Both the position numbers and the translations under genes were made by a program. From positions 1 to 64,000 of the forward strand of contig NZ_QAOM01000013.1 in the NCBI RefSeq assembly GCF_003051085.1: 64,000 nucleotides of DNA, given 5' to 3'. The notes under the pieces were generated by a model. That model searched no databases, was not told the origin of the DNA, and saw only the letters and a program-made list of their open reading frames with translations. Numbering within the stretch: position 1 is the stretch's first letter; every line of letters begins with the position of its first letter. Positions 1 through 10,364 of this stretch are shown here, piece by piece. Source of the stretch: Trichococcus patagoniensis (GTDB lineage: Bacteria > Bacillota > Bacilli > Lactobacillales > Aerococcaceae).

Positions 1-141
1 ATTTCTTGCTGACTTGATGTTTGCGATACAAAGTATCGTCTTCGTTTGCTTCGACCGAAGTCTAAGCTCCTTGCACATTTGGTTCGTTCATTCTTCATTC
101 AGTTTTCAAAGGTCTAATGTGTCGCACGTTCTCACGTGACA
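1..141 (-). other. Leader of an rRNA operon (16S lies beyond the left edge)
   Basis: Read on the minus strand, the DNA downstream of the strong promoter at 150-179 carries the CCTTTGAAAACTGAA block (plus-strand 98-112) found in 16S rRNA leaders of Bacillales and Lactobacillales, followed by short inverted repeats (for example GATAC/GTATC near 24-38) expected for leader processing. No mature 16S sequence is inside the window, so the rRNA gene itself is inferred. Transcription runs away from oriC. Confidence 0.75.
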
Positions 142-149
142 ACTTCTAT

Positions 150-179
150 ATAATACCACTTGCGGAACCAATTTGTCAA
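150..179 (-). promoter_or_regulatory. rRNA operon promoter
   Basis: On the minus strand TTGACA (174-179) is followed after 18 nt by TATTAT (150-155), with an A/T-rich run just upstream of the -35 that could act as an UP element. It points left into the rRNA leader. The open frame on the plus strand across this region (173-493) is not believed to be a gene; nothing else coding is seen between here and msrA. Confidence 0.8.
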
Positions 180-400
180 CAACTTTTTCAAAAAATGTTA
201 TTTTTATGAATTGGCCTGAAAGTTCATACGGGCGTCAACAGCCATGGATACTTTTTATGGGTGTCCTTCGGTTCAGTCAACGAAAACTAATCTTACCTGT
301 TGTACAGCTTTTTGGCAAGTCTTTTTTGATTATTTATATTTTTTGTTGCATGCTGAAAATAAAAGGTCGCGGGAATAAGCCCATCCTGCCATTTGCAGCA

Positions 401-446
401 AAAAAAGAAGAGCCCTTCCAAGGAAATTTCTTCGGAAGGACTCTTC
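401..446 (-). terminator. Intrinsic terminator of msrA
   Basis: Inverted arms at 407-419 and 434-446 (13 pairs, one mismatch) are followed on the minus strand by a run of six T (401-406). It lies 30 nt after the msrA stop codon. Confidence 0.85.
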
Positions 447-475
447 TTTACTATTTTGTTGTCTCGGAAAGCTGT

Positions 476-1009
476 CTACTTTTTCCAATGTGATTCGATA
501 TACGAATCTCTGCCTGAATGGGAACGATACCCATGATAATGCGCACTGCTTTTTTTGTAGAAATCCTGATGATATTCTTCCGCAGCATAAAACGGTTGTT
601 CCGGTTCAATGGAGGTCACGATTGGTTTAGTGAATTTCCCGCTGTCCTGCAGTGCTTGTTTGGAAGTTTCTGCTATCTCTTTTTGTTCCGGTGAATGATA
701 AAAAATAACCGGCCGATAAGAAGCACCGCGATCTACGAACTGACCCATGGCATCAGTAGGATCTGTCTGCTGCCAGTATACCTCCACTAAATCTTTGTAC
801 GGAAACAAAGCTGGATCAAATGTGATTTGGACAGCTTCCGTATGCCCGGTTGTTCCGGCGCAAACTTCTTCATAGGTCGGATTCTCTTTATGTCCGCCGG
901 TATAACCCGAAACAACTGATTCGATGCCCGGAAGGCTATCGAACGGCTTGACCATACACCAAAAACATCCTCCGGCAAAAGTAGCTTTTTCCAATCTTGG
1001 TTCTGTCAC
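476..1009 (-). CDS. msrA: Peptide-methionine (S)-S-oxide reductase MsrA
   Basis: Reduces methionine-S-sulfoxide in proteins and free methionine, a cytosolic oxidative-damage repair enzyme that uses thioredoxin as electron donor. The N-terminal GGCFWC motif holds the catalytic cysteine, and the following SGYTGG and the EAVQITFDP stretch are typical of the family; about 178 residues is normal length. The frame is open further upstream, but an AAAGGA sequence sits 9 nt before the GTG at 1009, while the ATG at 1018 directly abuts it and the ATG at 1057 has no ribosome site, so the GTG start is preferred. It stands alone between the serS 3' end and its own terminator. No msrB neighbour is present. 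Confidence 0.93.
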   Translation of the reverse strand: MTEPRLEKATFAGGCFWCMVKPFDSLPGIESVVSGYTGGHKENPTYEEVCAGTTGHTEAVQITFDPALFPYKDLVEVYWQQTDPTDAMGQFVDRGASYRPVIFYHSPEQKEIAETSKQALQDSGKFTKPIVTSIEPEQPFYAAEEYHQDFYKKSSAHYHGYRSHSGRDSYIESHWKK

Positions 1010-1092
1010 TTTTATCATTCCTTTCGTACGCATTTTCGTCTGAAATGATTGTATCACATGATCAAAAGCTTACTTGCATATCTTGCTTGCGA

Positions 1093-2394
1093 TCAGCGTT
1101 TGTTGCTTGCGTTTTCTTTGGTTATTTTCGTGATGCCGCCCATGTATGGCACAAGTGCCTCAGGGATCGTAACGGAACCGTCTTCGTTTTGGTAATTCTC
1201 AAGTATCGCAGTCACAGTGCGGCCGACAGCCAACCCTGAGCCATTTAACGTGTGAACAAATTCCAATTTCCCTGTTTCTTCGTTGCGGTAACGGATTTTC
1301 GCGCGGCGGGCTTGGAATGCCTCCGTATTTGAACAAGAACTGATTTCCCGATAGGTATCTTGAGCTGGGATCCAGACTTCTATGTCATAAGTTTTGGCTG
1401 CGGAGAAGCCCATGTCACCCGTACATAACGTGATGGTGCGGTGCGGCAGGTTCAAACCTCTCAGTACAGATTCAGCATCGTCCGTCATTTTTTCCAATTC
1501 TTCATAGGAAGTTTCCGGTTTGCTGAATTTCACCATCTCCACTTTATGGAACTGGTGCATCCTGATCAAGCCTCTTGTGTCGCGTCCTGCGCTTCCGGCT
1601 TCAGAACGGAAAGACGGACTCATCGCCGTGAAATAGACAGGCAGCTCCGCTTCATTCATGATTTCATCGCGGTAATAGTTCGTCAAAGGAACTTCTGCTG
1701 TAGGGATCAGCGTGAAATTGCGCTCATCCGTCAACTGGAAGACGTCCTCTTTGAATTTAGGGAATTGTCCGGTACCGAACATGGAAGCTTCATTCACCAT
1801 GTATGGAGGAATCATTTCCGTGTAGCCATGTTCTTCGGTATGCAAGTCCAGCATATAGTTGTAGCAAGCGCGTTCCAGGCGTGCTCCCAAGCCTTTGTAG
1901 AAGACAAAACGGCTTCCGGTCACTTTAGCGCCACGTTCAAAATCCAGGATATCCAATGACTCGGCGATATCATAGTGGGCTTTCGGTTCGAAATCGAACA
2001 CGCGTGGTGTACCCCATCTTCTTACTTCCACGTTATCCTCTTCGTCCGCACCGACTGGAACGGAGGCATGCGGCAAGTTAGGCAATCTTGTGGCGATGAA
2101 AGTCGTCTTTTCTTCGATTTCATTCAGTTCTTCATCCAATGCTTTGATTTTGTCGCCGACTTCTTTCATTTCGGCAATCTTATCATCGGCATTCTCTTTG
2201 TTCCGTTTCAATTGCGCAATTTCCTGGGAAACGCCATTGCGGTATTGCTTCAGATTCTCCGTCTCAACGAGTTTCTCGCGGCGTTGCACATCCAATTCCT
2301 TGAACGTCACCAACTCCTCTGTTTTAACGCCCCGTGCAGCCAACTTCTCTGCAGTGGCTTCAAATCCATCCCTCAAAAATTTTACATCCAACAT
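1093..2394 (-). CDS. serS: Seryl-tRNA synthetase
   Basis: Charges tRNA-Ser with serine in the cytosol. The first about 110 residues form the long antiparallel coiled-coil arm that binds the tRNA long variable arm; the class II core follows, with motif 2 around [24 protein letters not shown] and motif 3 near [18 protein letters not shown]. At 433 residues it matches the usual bacterial length (about 420-430). The gene has its own sigma-A promoter and a T-box leader ending in a terminator, so expression should rise when uncharged tRNA-Ser accumulates. It forms a single-gene unit between dacA and msrA. Confidence 0.97.
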   Translation of the reverse strand: MLDVKFLRDGFEATAEKLAARGVKTEELVTFKELDVQRREKLVETENLKQYRNGVSQEIAQLKRNKENADDKIAEMKEVGDKIKALDEELNEIEEKTTFIATRLPNLPHASVPVGADEEDNVEVRRWGTPRVFDFEPKAHYDIAESLDILDFERGAKVTGSRFVFYKGLGARLERACYNYMLDLHTEEHGYTEMIPPYMVNEASMFGTGQFPKFKEDVFQLTDERNFTLIPTAEVPLTNYYRDEIMNEAELPVYFTAMSPSFRSEAGSAGRDTRGLIRMHQFHKVEMVKFSKPETSYEELEKMTDDAESVLRGLNLPHRTITLCTGDMGFSAAKTYDIEVWIPAQDTYREISSCSNTEAFQARRAKIRYRNEETGKLEFVHTLNGSGLAVGRTVTAILENYQNEDGSVTIPEALVPYMGGITKITKENASNKR

Positions 2395-2419
2395 ATTGTT
2401 TCCTCCTCATTATGTGTAC

Positions 2420-2700
2420 AAAAATAGCCACTCCATCCCTAGAACAATCTGGGACGAAATGGCTTTAACGTTCGCGGTACCACCCAACTTCAGCCAATCC
2501 CAAATAGGTCTGGCTGCGCTTCATTGCGTTAACGGACGGATCCGGAACAATTTAGTCAATTTCTTGTTTTCATTGTTCGCTTCATGTGGGGATTCAACAG
2601 GTGAAGGGTCAGTTCTCACCGAACCACTGACTCTCTGGGGCGCTTCACATCATCTACTGGTCACATGCATGGCTTTCTCTATTCAATTAGGCTAAGATTC
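2420..2700 (-). promoter_or_regulatory. T-box leader (serine) with terminator, upstream of serS
   Basis: On the minus strand the leader carries an AGAGA/GGTGAGAAC stem I region (about 2605-2635), the T-box core GGGTGGTACCGCG (2473-2485), and a terminator hairpin with arms at 2426-2439 and 2451-2464 followed by TATTTTTGT. The antiterminator would use the T-box core and the 5' terminator arm. A UCC triplet near 2593 is a possible serine specifier, but I could not fold stem I to confirm it. Confidence 0.92.
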
Positions 2701-2709
2701 GATACCCTC

Positions 2710-2738
2710 ATTTTACTGAACAAACCCTATGCTGTCAA
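2710..2738 (-). promoter_or_regulatory. Sigma-A promoter of serS T-box
   Basis: Minus-strand TTGACA (2733-2738), 17 nt spacer, TAAAAT (2710-2715), directly ahead of the T-box. It lies only 40 nt beyond the dacA stop codon. Confidence 0.85.
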
Positions 2739-2777
2739 CAAAGCGGCTGGTCCAAATTAACCTGCAACTATTCCGGA

Positions 2778-4121
2778 TCAGTCAAAAAATCCTCCGACAA
2801 AATCGGATACTGTTTGCCAAGCATTTCCGAACAGGTCTGCGACAACGCGGCCGCCGCGCACAAAGATATTGGCTTTCTCAACGCTGCTTGCCACCGCGAC
2901 TTTGACATCCTCGGAAGTCGTTCCGTCCAGATAGCCTAACTCGTCGCCTTCAACCGTCACAGCGACGGATCCGACTTCTGTGCCTTTTTCGATAGGCGCT
3001 TCAATCTCGCCGTCTTCATTCAGGCTCTCTTCAGCTGGTGTGAAGACGGTTGTGAGCGCGAGCTCTTCTGCGCCTTTTTCGGTAACAGTCACAAGCTCTT
3101 CGTTGTAGACTAGCCCGACTTCAGTTTGCTTCCCTTTGGCTACGGTAATCGGCTCTTGCGTGGAAACGGCATCGCCTTTCGCCGCTACCGTCGTCTTCTC
3201 GAAGGTCGAGAAGGCATAGTCCATCAAACGATCGGTTTCCGTGAAACGTTTGGTGCTCTCATCAGCACCGATGACCACAGTGATGATCCGCATTTCATCT
3301 TGCATTGCGGTACCAGTAAAGGATGCACCGGATTCCAGTGTTGTTCCGGTCTTCAAGCCGTCAACGCCTTCACGGTAATAAAACATACCAGGCAACATCA
3401 CGTTATAACTGTGCATCATGATTTCATCGGAGGTTCCCGCTTGGAAAGCCAACTCCGGAATGGCAGTCGTTTCCAAAACTTCAGGATAATCATCGATCAG
3501 ATGATCCGCGACCATCGCTACGCCACGTGCTGTCATTTTGTTGTATCCGTCGGCCGAAGCGCCTGGATAAAGATGTTCTTCCGGCATATCGCTGTTCGAC
3601 AAGCCGGTGGCATTGTAGAGCTCATAGTTTTCCACGCCCCACTCATCCAACTGAGCCTTCATCAGATCGACGAATTTTGCTTCGGAACCAGCCAATGCTT
3701 CCGCCAAAGCGATTGTTGAGCCGTTTGCGGAATAGATCAATGCAGATTGGTACAGTTCTTCCACAGAATACGTGATGTCCTGGCGCAAAGGCACATTCGA
3801 AAAATTGTAGTTCTGGCTGACTTCATAGACGTAATCACTGACGGTGATTTGCTTTTCCCAAGTCAATTTGCCTTCTTCGATGGCTTCCAGTATCAAGTAG
3901 ATGCTCAGCATCTTTGTCATTGAGGCTATGCCCAGCGCTTCTTCCCCGTTTTGATTGACAAGCACTTTGTCGGTCTCGTCTTCTATCACGAAAGCGGCTT
4001 TCGCATCGACAGAAGGTTGTTCAGCAGCCAAAGCAACCGGTGCAGCAAACAAGCTGTTCGCCAATACAGAAGCAGCCGATAGTGTTCCTATAATCATTTT
4101 TCGGTTTTTTATAGTTATCAT
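2778..4121 (-). CDS. dacA: D-alanyl-D-alanine carboxypeptidase (PBP5 type)
   Basis: Trims the terminal D-Ala from peptidoglycan pentapeptides outside the membrane. It begins with a signal peptide (hydrophobic segment about residues 9-33, cleavage after ALAA). The serine peptidase S11 motifs are visible: SMTK (67-70), SAN in IYSANGS, and KTG in GLKTGTT. A PBP5 C-terminal beta domain follows, and the last 25 residues form an amphipathic helix that would anchor the protein at the membrane. Length of 447 fits the family. The ATG has a GGAG 13 nt upstream, a poor spacing, but no better start keeps the signal peptide. The neighbouring two-component system is upstream on the same strand, separated by a terminator. 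No clear terminator is seen after dacA. Confidence 0.95.
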   Translation of the reverse strand: MITIKNRKMIIGTLSAASVLANSLFAAPVALAAEQPSVDAKAAFVIEDETDKVLVNQNGEEALGIASMTKMLSIYLILEAIEEGKLTWEKQITVSDYVYEVSQNYNFSNVPLRQDITYSVEELYQSALIYSANGSTIALAEALAGSEAKFVDLMKAQLDEWGVENYELYNATGLSNSDMPEEHLYPGASADGYNKMTARGVAMVADHLIDDYPEVLETTAIPELAFQAGTSDEIMMHSYNVMLPGMFYYREGVDGLKTGTTLESGASFTGTAMQDEMRIITVVIGADESTKRFTETDRLMDYAFSTFEKTTVAAKGDAVSTQEPITVAKGKQTEVGLVYNEELVTVTEKGAEELALTTVFTPAEESLNEDGEIEAPIEKGTEVGSVAVTVEGDELGYLDGTTSEDVKVAVASSVEKANIFVRGGRVVADLFGNAWQTVSDFVGGFFD

Positions 4122-4203
4122 TGTTTGTAGTTATCTCCAATCAGTCATTTCGTTCGGTTCATATACCCTTCTATGTTAGCGGAAATGCTGTAAAAAGACA
4201 ACC

Positions 4204-4238
4204 AAAAAAAGGAACGTACACAGAAAGCGTACGTTCCT
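4204..4238 (-). terminator. Intrinsic terminator of the two-component operon
   Basis: Ten-pair stem (4210-4219 with 4229-4238) then a T-run on the minus strand (4204-4209). The stem starts inside the histidine-kinase stop codon. Confidence 0.85.
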
Positions 4239-5377
4239 TATTCATTGACGGGCGGAGTCTGTCTCAAAGGGAGATGCAGCACGAATTTGGTTTCCGTCTC
4301 ATCCGATTCCGCATAGATATACCCGCCGTGCAGCGTGACGATGCTTTGGGCGATCGCCAGTCCCAACCCGGTCCCGCCCGTCTCTTTCGAACGGGAATTT
4401 TCCACCCGATAAAAGCGCCCGAACAATTCCTGCAGCGATTCTTCAGGGATGCGCTCCCCGTTGTTTTTCACGGCAACGATCACCTCAGAGCCGATCTTTT
4501 CCGCTTCGATGTGTACCCAAGTGCCGCCATGCGCATACTTCAGGGCATTGGAAATCAGATTGTTGAAGACCCGGGCCATTTTATCGACATCCATTTCGAT
4601 CATCAACGGACTCGTCTTCATGATTACCTCGGTCTCCATATGGCGTTTGCGCGACTCCAATTCATAATCCGCGACGATCTGCTCCAAAAAATTGCCGATG
4701 TTGATCGTCTTCAAAAGGAGCGGGGTCGTCGGTTGACGCACTTTGGTGTATTCGAAAAGATCATCGACAAGCACCTTCATCTGCAGCGCCTTTGTGTAAG
4801 CGATATGGATGTAACGCAAAGCATCCTCTTCACTCGTAAATTGCTTGTCCTCTATCAATCCCAGGTAGCCGATGATGGAAGTCAAAGGGGTGCGGATATC
4901 ATGACTGACGTTCGTGATCAATTCATCCTTCGATTGTTCAATTTTCCGTTCCTCTGCCATCGCTTGGACCGTACTTTCCACCAGCGTATTGATGCTATCC
5001 ACAACATCAACGTAGCTGCCGGCATTGTTCGCGTCGATCCGATGATCGAAGTGCCCCGCTGCGATATAATGCAACTCGTCCAGGATATGCGTCAACTGCA
5101 TCTGTTTGTATCTCCTGGCCAAACGCCAACCGGTGAAGATGGCCGCAAAAATCGCCGCTATCCATTGGAAAACATCATCGTAGATGGTCAGAAACGCGTC
5201 AACTACCATCACGAATCGCCTTAAGGAGGGGATTTCCCTCAAAATCGAGGGAGGGGTCGCGACCAGTCGGTTGAACATCAGCTCCATCCCGATATAGAGC
5301 AGATAGACGATGCCCAGCGTCAAGGCCCCTTCAAAAACGAGTTCACTCAGTTCTTTTTTCTTCAACTTGTTAAACAA
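4238..5377 (-). CDS. Sensor histidine kinase (VanS-like)
   Basis: Membrane sensor kinase of 379 residues. Two transmembrane segments (about 16-34 and 68-86) flank a short extracellular loop of only some 33 residues; a HAMP-like linker follows (about 88-140). The H-box ELITNVSHDIRTPLTSI places the phospho-accepting histidine at 159; the N-box NNLISNALKYA and the G-box GGTGLGLAIAQSIV form the ATPase domain. The tiny external loop argues for sensing at or in the membrane. The start is a TTG with GGAGG 8 nt upstream. The gene follows its response regulator (56 nt apart). The proximity of dacA, a D,D-carboxypeptidase, is reminiscent of VanRS/VanY arrangements, but the actual signal cannot be read from sequence. 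Confidence 0.9.
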   Translation of the reverse strand: MFNKLKKKELSELVFEGALTLGIVYLLYIGMELMFNRLVATPPSILREIPSLRRFVMVVDAFLTIYDDVFQWIAAIFAAIFTGWRLARRYKQMQLTHILDELHYIAAGHFDHRIDANNAGSYVDVVDSINTLVESTVQAMAEERKIEQSKDELITNVSHDIRTPLTSIIGYLGLIEDKQFTSEEDALRYIHIAYTKALQMKVLVDDLFEYTKVRQPTTPLLLKTINIGNFLEQIVADYELESRKRHMETEVIMKTSPLMIEMDVDKMARVFNNLISNALKYAHGGTWVHIEAEKIGSEVIVAVKNNGERIPEESLQELFGRFYRVENSRSKETGGTGLGLAIAQSIVTLHGGYIYAESDETETKFVLHLPLRQTPPVNE

Positions 5378-5433
5378 AGCTGCACCCTCCCGACTCAGCT
5401 GATTTTTTCAGGCCAGCCCTTATGCAGGCATGC

Positions 5434-6126
5434 CTACTCCCCAATCTTATAGCCTACACCCCATACTGTCTGGATGACTTTCTCGCCGCCTGTCGCCTCT
5501 TCAATTTTATCGCGAAGATGGCTCACATGCACCATGACAGTTTTGGCGGATACGATGCTTTCCTGTTGCCAAACGCGTTCAAAAATCTCATCGGCGCTGA
5601 AGACGCGATTCGGATGGCTCGCCAATAAATGCAAGATGCCGAATTCCAACGCGGTCAATTGAATGCTCTTTCCGTTCAATGTCTTGACTTCATGCGAATC
5701 CTTCTTGATGATCAGCGGACCGATTTCAATCGCGTCCACCTCTGAAGCATCTGCCTGCATATTGGTCCGGCGCAATAGCGATTTGATGCGGGCCATTACT
5801 TCCAGTGGGTTGAATGGCTTGGAAACATAGTCGTCCGCACCTGTTGTCAAGCCTTGGATCTTATCCATGTCCGTGGATTTTGCGCTCAACATCAGAATCG
5901 GGATCGGATTATTCTGTTCCCGCAGCTCCTTCACTACCGATATGCCATCCTTCTTCGGCATCATCACATCCAAAATGATCAGTTGGATGTCCGCATTTTC
6001 CTCAAGCTTACGGAAAGCATCTACGCCGTCATAAGCCTTAATCGGATCGTAGCCTTCATTTTTGCAATAGATGCTCAATAAATCCACGATTTCCCTGTCG
6101 TCATCGACAATCAACACTTTATTCAT
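5434..6126 (-). CDS. OmpR/VanR-family response regulator
   Basis: Transcription factor partner of the adjacent histidine kinase. The receiver domain (residues 1-115) has the acidic pocket DDD (8-10), the phosphorylation site D53 in LIILDVMMPKKDG and the conserved lysine in SKPFNP. A winged-helix DNA-binding domain follows (LTALEFGILHLLASHPNRVFS to the WGVGYKIGE end). The frame is open to 6147 from a TTG, but AAAGGG sits 9 nt before the ATG at 6126, giving the standard MNKVLIVDDD start. It is the first gene of the operon. Targets are unknown; dacA is a candidate by position only. Confidence 0.93.
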   Translation of the reverse strand: MNKVLIVDDDREIVDLLSIYCKNEGYDPIKAYDGVDAFRKLEENADIQLIILDVMMPKKDGISVVKELREQNNPIPILMLSAKSTDMDKIQGLTTGADDYVSKPFNPLEVMARIKSLLRRTNMQADASEVDAIEIGPLIIKKDSHEVKTLNGKSIQLTALEFGILHLLASHPNRVFSADEIFERVWQQESIVSAKTVMVHVSHLRDKIEEATGGEKVIQTVWGVGYKIGE

Positions 6127-6255
6127 ATAGGACAACCCTTTCCCCAAAATATATATTTTCTCTCATCGTACCAAATTGTTCTAAATTTTTGCTTAAGGAA
6201 GCATAAAGAAATTCCGTTTTAATTATATCAGAAAGCTCCTGCAAACCGCGAACAT

Positions 6256-6290
6256 AAAAAAAACGTCCAGGAACAGTGTCCCGGACATTT
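6256..6290 (-). terminator. Intrinsic terminator of guaB
   Basis: Stem GTCC-GG with CC-GGAC between 6265 and 6286 followed on the minus strand by a run of eight T (6256-6263). Confidence 0.85.
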
Positions 6291-6303
6291 TGATTTCATG
6301 CGC

Positions 6304-7824
<1,521 letters not shown>

Positions 7825-7833
7825 TTATCATCT

Positions 7834-7862
7834 AAAATACCACCACCAACAACCTACGTCAA
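7834..7862 (-). promoter_or_regulatory. guaB promoter
   Basis: Minus-strand TTGACG (7857-7862), 17 nt spacer, TATTTT (7834-7839), followed by an AAAAAGGAG ribosome site before the ATG at 7788. Confidence 0.7.
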
Positions 7863-7904
7863 GCGCAAAGCTCCCTTTATCATACAATTCTCATATAGAA
7901 GCGT

Positions 7905-7950
7905 TTTTATCGAATGCTGTTGATTTGCAACTGCCTTAATGTTCGGAATT
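7905..7950 (-). promoter_or_regulatory. PurR-type operator upstream of guaB
   Basis: Read on the minus strand, AATTCCGAACATTA (7937-7950) fits the PurBox pattern AWWWCCGAACWWT. An inverted partner GCATTCGAT follows, with 27 nt between CGAA (plus-strand 7942-7945) and TTCG (7911-7914). The same 27-nt spacing recurs at purE, purC and the ABC importer. PurR (not in this window) would bind here in response to PRPP. Assignment rests on motif and spacing. Confidence 0.75.
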
Positions 7951-8004
7951 GGCACTTACATTTGCATTCAAGGATTCATATACAGTTTTTTTCTGTCAAT
8001 ATAC

Positions 8005-8043
8005 GAAAATAGCCGAGATACAAGTTTTTCTTTGCATCTCGGC
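8005..8043 (-). terminator. Intrinsic terminator of the DUF1129 gene
   Basis: GCCGAGAT (8012-8019) pairs with ATCTCGGC (8036-8043); a T-rich run follows on the minus strand. Confidence 0.75.
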
Positions 8044-8060
8044 CTCCACCATTTGACAGC

Positions 8061-8747
8061 CTACAAAATGCCGCCCACGATATGATATTTTTTCTTCAGA
8101 TAAACTTTCGCAGCAAAACCTATAGCCGCAATCGCGATATACACCCATGCAGACAATGCGACATTCACGCTGGCGGGAATAAGCATCATCGACGCTGTCA
8201 TGATGAGCATCCACAGCAGCATAGCGGCCGTCGTCGCAAAGATGTATTTTCCGAAGCCTTTTTCACCTTTTGGCGCATCCGGATTCGGTGTGTACTTGGA
8301 GATGATGAGCATAGCGATGCCGCCTACGATAAAGTTCATCATCAAAGTGATCAGACCCATTCCAATGACGCCTTCCCCGCTGTTCGTCAGCAAAGAGATG
8401 CCTGAAATCATCGCGAAAAGAGATCCCAGCAACAAACCGCCGTCCACGGCGATCAGCCAATCAGCGGAACGTGTTTTCACTTCCGCATCTGCCGGGTTGA
8501 CCAGGATGTTCGCTGCGCATTCCGAGACTGTGCCGTATAATTGGCGAGCGGTTTTACCGGTTTTTTGGGCATCTACCAACTCTTTCATCATCTTATTGTA
8601 GATTTCTTCTCTGCGCTCCTCTTCCAGGTTTGCAGCTCTCAAGGTTCTGTCTAGGCCCAGCATGTATTGTTCATTTCTTTTTGTCAAAGTATGCCATAAT
8701 GCTTGGTTTTCGACCTTCGTTTGTTTGATGTTATTCGTTTCTTCCAA
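8061..8747 (-). CDS. DUF1129 family membrane protein
   Basis: Unknown function. Residues 1-85 are charged and helical (LTKRNEQYMLGLDRTLR, EERREEIYNKMMKELVDAQKTGKTA), a cytosolic region typical of DUF1129 proteins; four hydrophobic segments follow (about 98-118, 125-148, 168-190, 195-212). The family is common in lactic acid bacteria and is usually found near ychF and parB in this chromosomal region, as here. It is separated from ychF by a full and a short copy of the covarying hairpin repeat, so it is probably co-transcribed with ychF, and it has its own terminator. Start ATG at 8747 with GGAGGAT just upstream. Confidence 0.8.
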   Translation of the reverse strand: MEETNNIKQTKVENQALWHTLTKRNEQYMLGLDRTLRAANLEEERREEIYNKMMKELVDAQKTGKTARQLYGTVSECAANILVNPADAEVKTRSADWLIAVDGGLLLGSLFAMISGISLLTNSGEGVIGMGLITLMMNFIVGGIAMLIISKYTPNPDAPKGEKGFGKYIFATTAAMLLWMLIMTASMMLIPASVNVALSAWVYIAIAAIGFAAKVYLKKKYHIVGGIL

Positions 8748-8795
8748 TGGTAGATCCTCCCCTGATTACATGCGGTATCCTTATCCTTGTCAAAC

Positions 8796-8847
8796 GTGTT
8801 CTGAATCCTAGACTTCTCCGCCTAACGGTGTTCAGGATTCATCACAC
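8796..8847 (-). repeat. Covarying hairpin repeat, short form
   Basis: Keeps only the outer helix GAATCCT/AGGATTC (8803-8809 with 8834-8840) and one side of the conserved loop (TCCGCCTAA). Looks like an internally deleted member of the family described at 8854-8969. Confidence 0.7.
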
Positions 8848-8853
8848 TCTCTT

Positions 8854-8969
8854 AGTTGAACTCTGAAATGCAGGGGATTCCGCCTAAGCTGATATTACGT
8901 CACGGTCAAAGAGCGACCGTTCTCGTAATATCCTCTTAGTGCTCATCCCCTCCCGCATTTCATCGTATC
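8854..8969 (-). repeat. Covarying hairpin repeat, copy A (after ychF)
   Basis: Long imperfect hairpin starting directly after the ychF stop codon. Helix 1 GAAATGC/GCATTTC (8865-8871, 8955-8961); helix 2 AGGGGAT/ATCCCCT (8872-8878, 8945-8951); invariant internal loop TCCGCCTAAGCT and CTTAGTGCTCA; helix 3 GATATTACG/CGTAATATC (8891-8899, 8924-8932); tip ACGGTC/GACCGT. No T-run follows, so it is not an ordinary terminator. Confidence 0.85.
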
Positions 8970-10070
8970 CTATACATTAAAGCGGAATTCCATTACGTCG
9001 CCGTCTTGGACTACGTAGTCTTTTCCTTCAAGTCTTACTCTTCCTGCTTCTTTGGCTGCTTGCATGCTGCCGTAAGACAATAGGTCATTGTAGGAAACTG
9101 TTTCGGCACGGATGAAGCCGCGTTCGAAGTCGGAATGGATGATGCCGGCTGTCTGTGGTGCTTTCATCCCTAATCTGAATGTCCAGGCACGGACTTCTTT
9201 TTCGCCTGCTGTGAAGTAAGTTCCCAGCCCAAGCAGCGTGTAAGCTTTTTGGATCAGTTGATCAAGCCCGGATTGTTCGATGCCCAACTCCGACAGGAAT
9301 TCAGCTTTTTCTTCATCATCCAATTCGGCCACTTCTTCTTCGATACGGGCACAGACGGTAACAACTTCTGCGCCTTCTGTCGCTGCAAAATCACGGACAA
9401 TTTTCACCATTTCATTGTCTCCGCCGGCTATTACGTCCTCTTCGGAGATGTTTGCGACATAAAGAACAGGTTTTGTCGTCAATAGGAACAGGTTTTTCAC
9501 GTACACTTCTTCTTCAGGTGTGAATTCGATTGTGCGCGCGGATTTACCAGCTTCCAGCGTTTCTTTGATTTTATCCAATATCGCTAATTCGTAAACAGCA
9601 TCCTTATCTTTCGTGCGGGCAATTTTGCTGATGCGTGTATAGCGTTTCTCGATGGATTCCAAATCCGCGAAAATCAGTTCCAAGTTGATGGTTTCGACAT
9701 CATCTAATGGATCCACTTTACCGCTGACGTGTGTGATGTTATCATCTTCGAAACAACGCACAACATGACAGATGGCATCCACTTGGCGGATGTTGGCCAA
9801 GAATTTGTTTCCGAGACCTTCCCCTTTGCTGGCGCCTTTTACGATTCCCGCGATATCCGTGAATTCAAAAGTTGTCGGGACGGTTTTTTTGGGTTTCACC
9901 AATTCTGTTAATTTATTCAAACGTTCATCGGGAACTTCGACTACTCCGACATTTGGGTCGATCGTCGCGAATGGGTAGTTTGCCGCTTCCACTCCCGCTT
10001 TGGTGATGGCGTTGAACAAAGTGGATTTACCGACGTTCGGTAATCCTACGATTCCTGCTGTTAATGACAT
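8970..10070 (-). CDS. ychF: Ribosome-associated ATPase YchF (Obg family)
   Basis: OBG-type P-loop protein that hydrolyses ATP rather than GTP and associates with ribosomes. Walker A GLPNVGKST at residues 8-16, switch region TTFEFTDIAGIVKGASKGEGLG, the altered G4 (NISEE rather than NKxD) that explains ATP preference, a coiled-coil insertion (about 130-200) and a C-terminal TGS domain (from about 280, ending VVQDGDVMEFRFNV). 366 residues is exactly the family length. Same strand and order as in other Firmicutes: parA-parB-DUF951-ychF. Confidence 0.97.
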   Translation of the reverse strand: MSLTAGIVGLPNVGKSTLFNAITKAGVEAANYPFATIDPNVGVVEVPDERLNKLTELVKPKKTVPTTFEFTDIAGIVKGASKGEGLGNKFLANIRQVDAICHVVRCFEDDNITHVSGKVDPLDDVETINLELIFADLESIEKRYTRISKIARTKDKDAVYELAILDKIKETLEAGKSARTIEFTPEEEVYVKNLFLLTTKPVLYVANISEEDVIAGGDNEMVKIVRDFAATEGAEVVTVCARIEEEVAELDDEEKAEFLSELGIEQSGLDQLIQKAYTLLGLGTYFTAGEKEVRAWTFRLGMKAPQTAGIIHSDFERGFIRAETVSYNDLLSYGSMQAAKEAGRVRLEGKDYVVQDGDVMEFRFNV

Positions 10071-10120
10071 TTCTTCACACTCTTTCCACTTATATTGCTA
10101 ATATTTATTACTTCAAAGAC

Positions 10121-10339
10121 CTATTCGACAGTTTCTTCTGCCTTAGTCAGTACTTTTTTCATTTTCTTCTCGAATTCACGGCGCGGCATCATGACCATTT
10201 GCCCGCATTTCAGGCATTTGATCCGGATGTCCATACCCATTCGGATGATTTCCCATGAGTTGTTTTTGCAGGGATGCGGTTTTTTCATTTCGACCACATC
10301 ATGCAATCCATAATCTTGTTGTACCAAGGCTACATGCAC
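10121..10339 (-). CDS. DUF951 small protein
   Basis: Conserved 65-72 residue protein of unknown function. The family signature DVVEMKKPHPC...WEIIRMGMDIRIKCLKCG is present; the CxxC plus the earlier cysteine suggest a small metal-binding or nucleic-acid-binding fold, which is an inference. It lies between parB and ychF, the usual position in Firmicutes. The ATG at 10339 has GAGG only 3 nt upstream, so a start a few codons later (TTG) cannot be excluded. Confidence 0.85.
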   Translation of the reverse strand: MHVALVQQDYGLHDVVEMKKPHPCKNNSWEIIRMGMDIRIKCLKCGQMVMMPRREFEKKMKKVLTKAEETVE

Positions 10340-10364
10340 CTCTTTCTGATGTCTTCGTCTCTGC

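Noticed and set aside
173-493. 106-residue open frame on the plus strand
   Set aside because: It covers the rRNA promoter and the msrA terminator, has no ribosome site and reads as low-quality protein.
3232-3250. GGTTTCCGTGAAACG as a third parS site, in dacA
   Set aside because: It lacks one central base, so the palindrome spacing is wrong; similarly TGTATCACATGATCAA near 1049 and TTCATCACATGAAACT near 37866 have too many mismatches.
4140-4165. CCGAAC upstream of dacA as a PurR site
   Set aside because: No paired box at the expected distance and no functional link.
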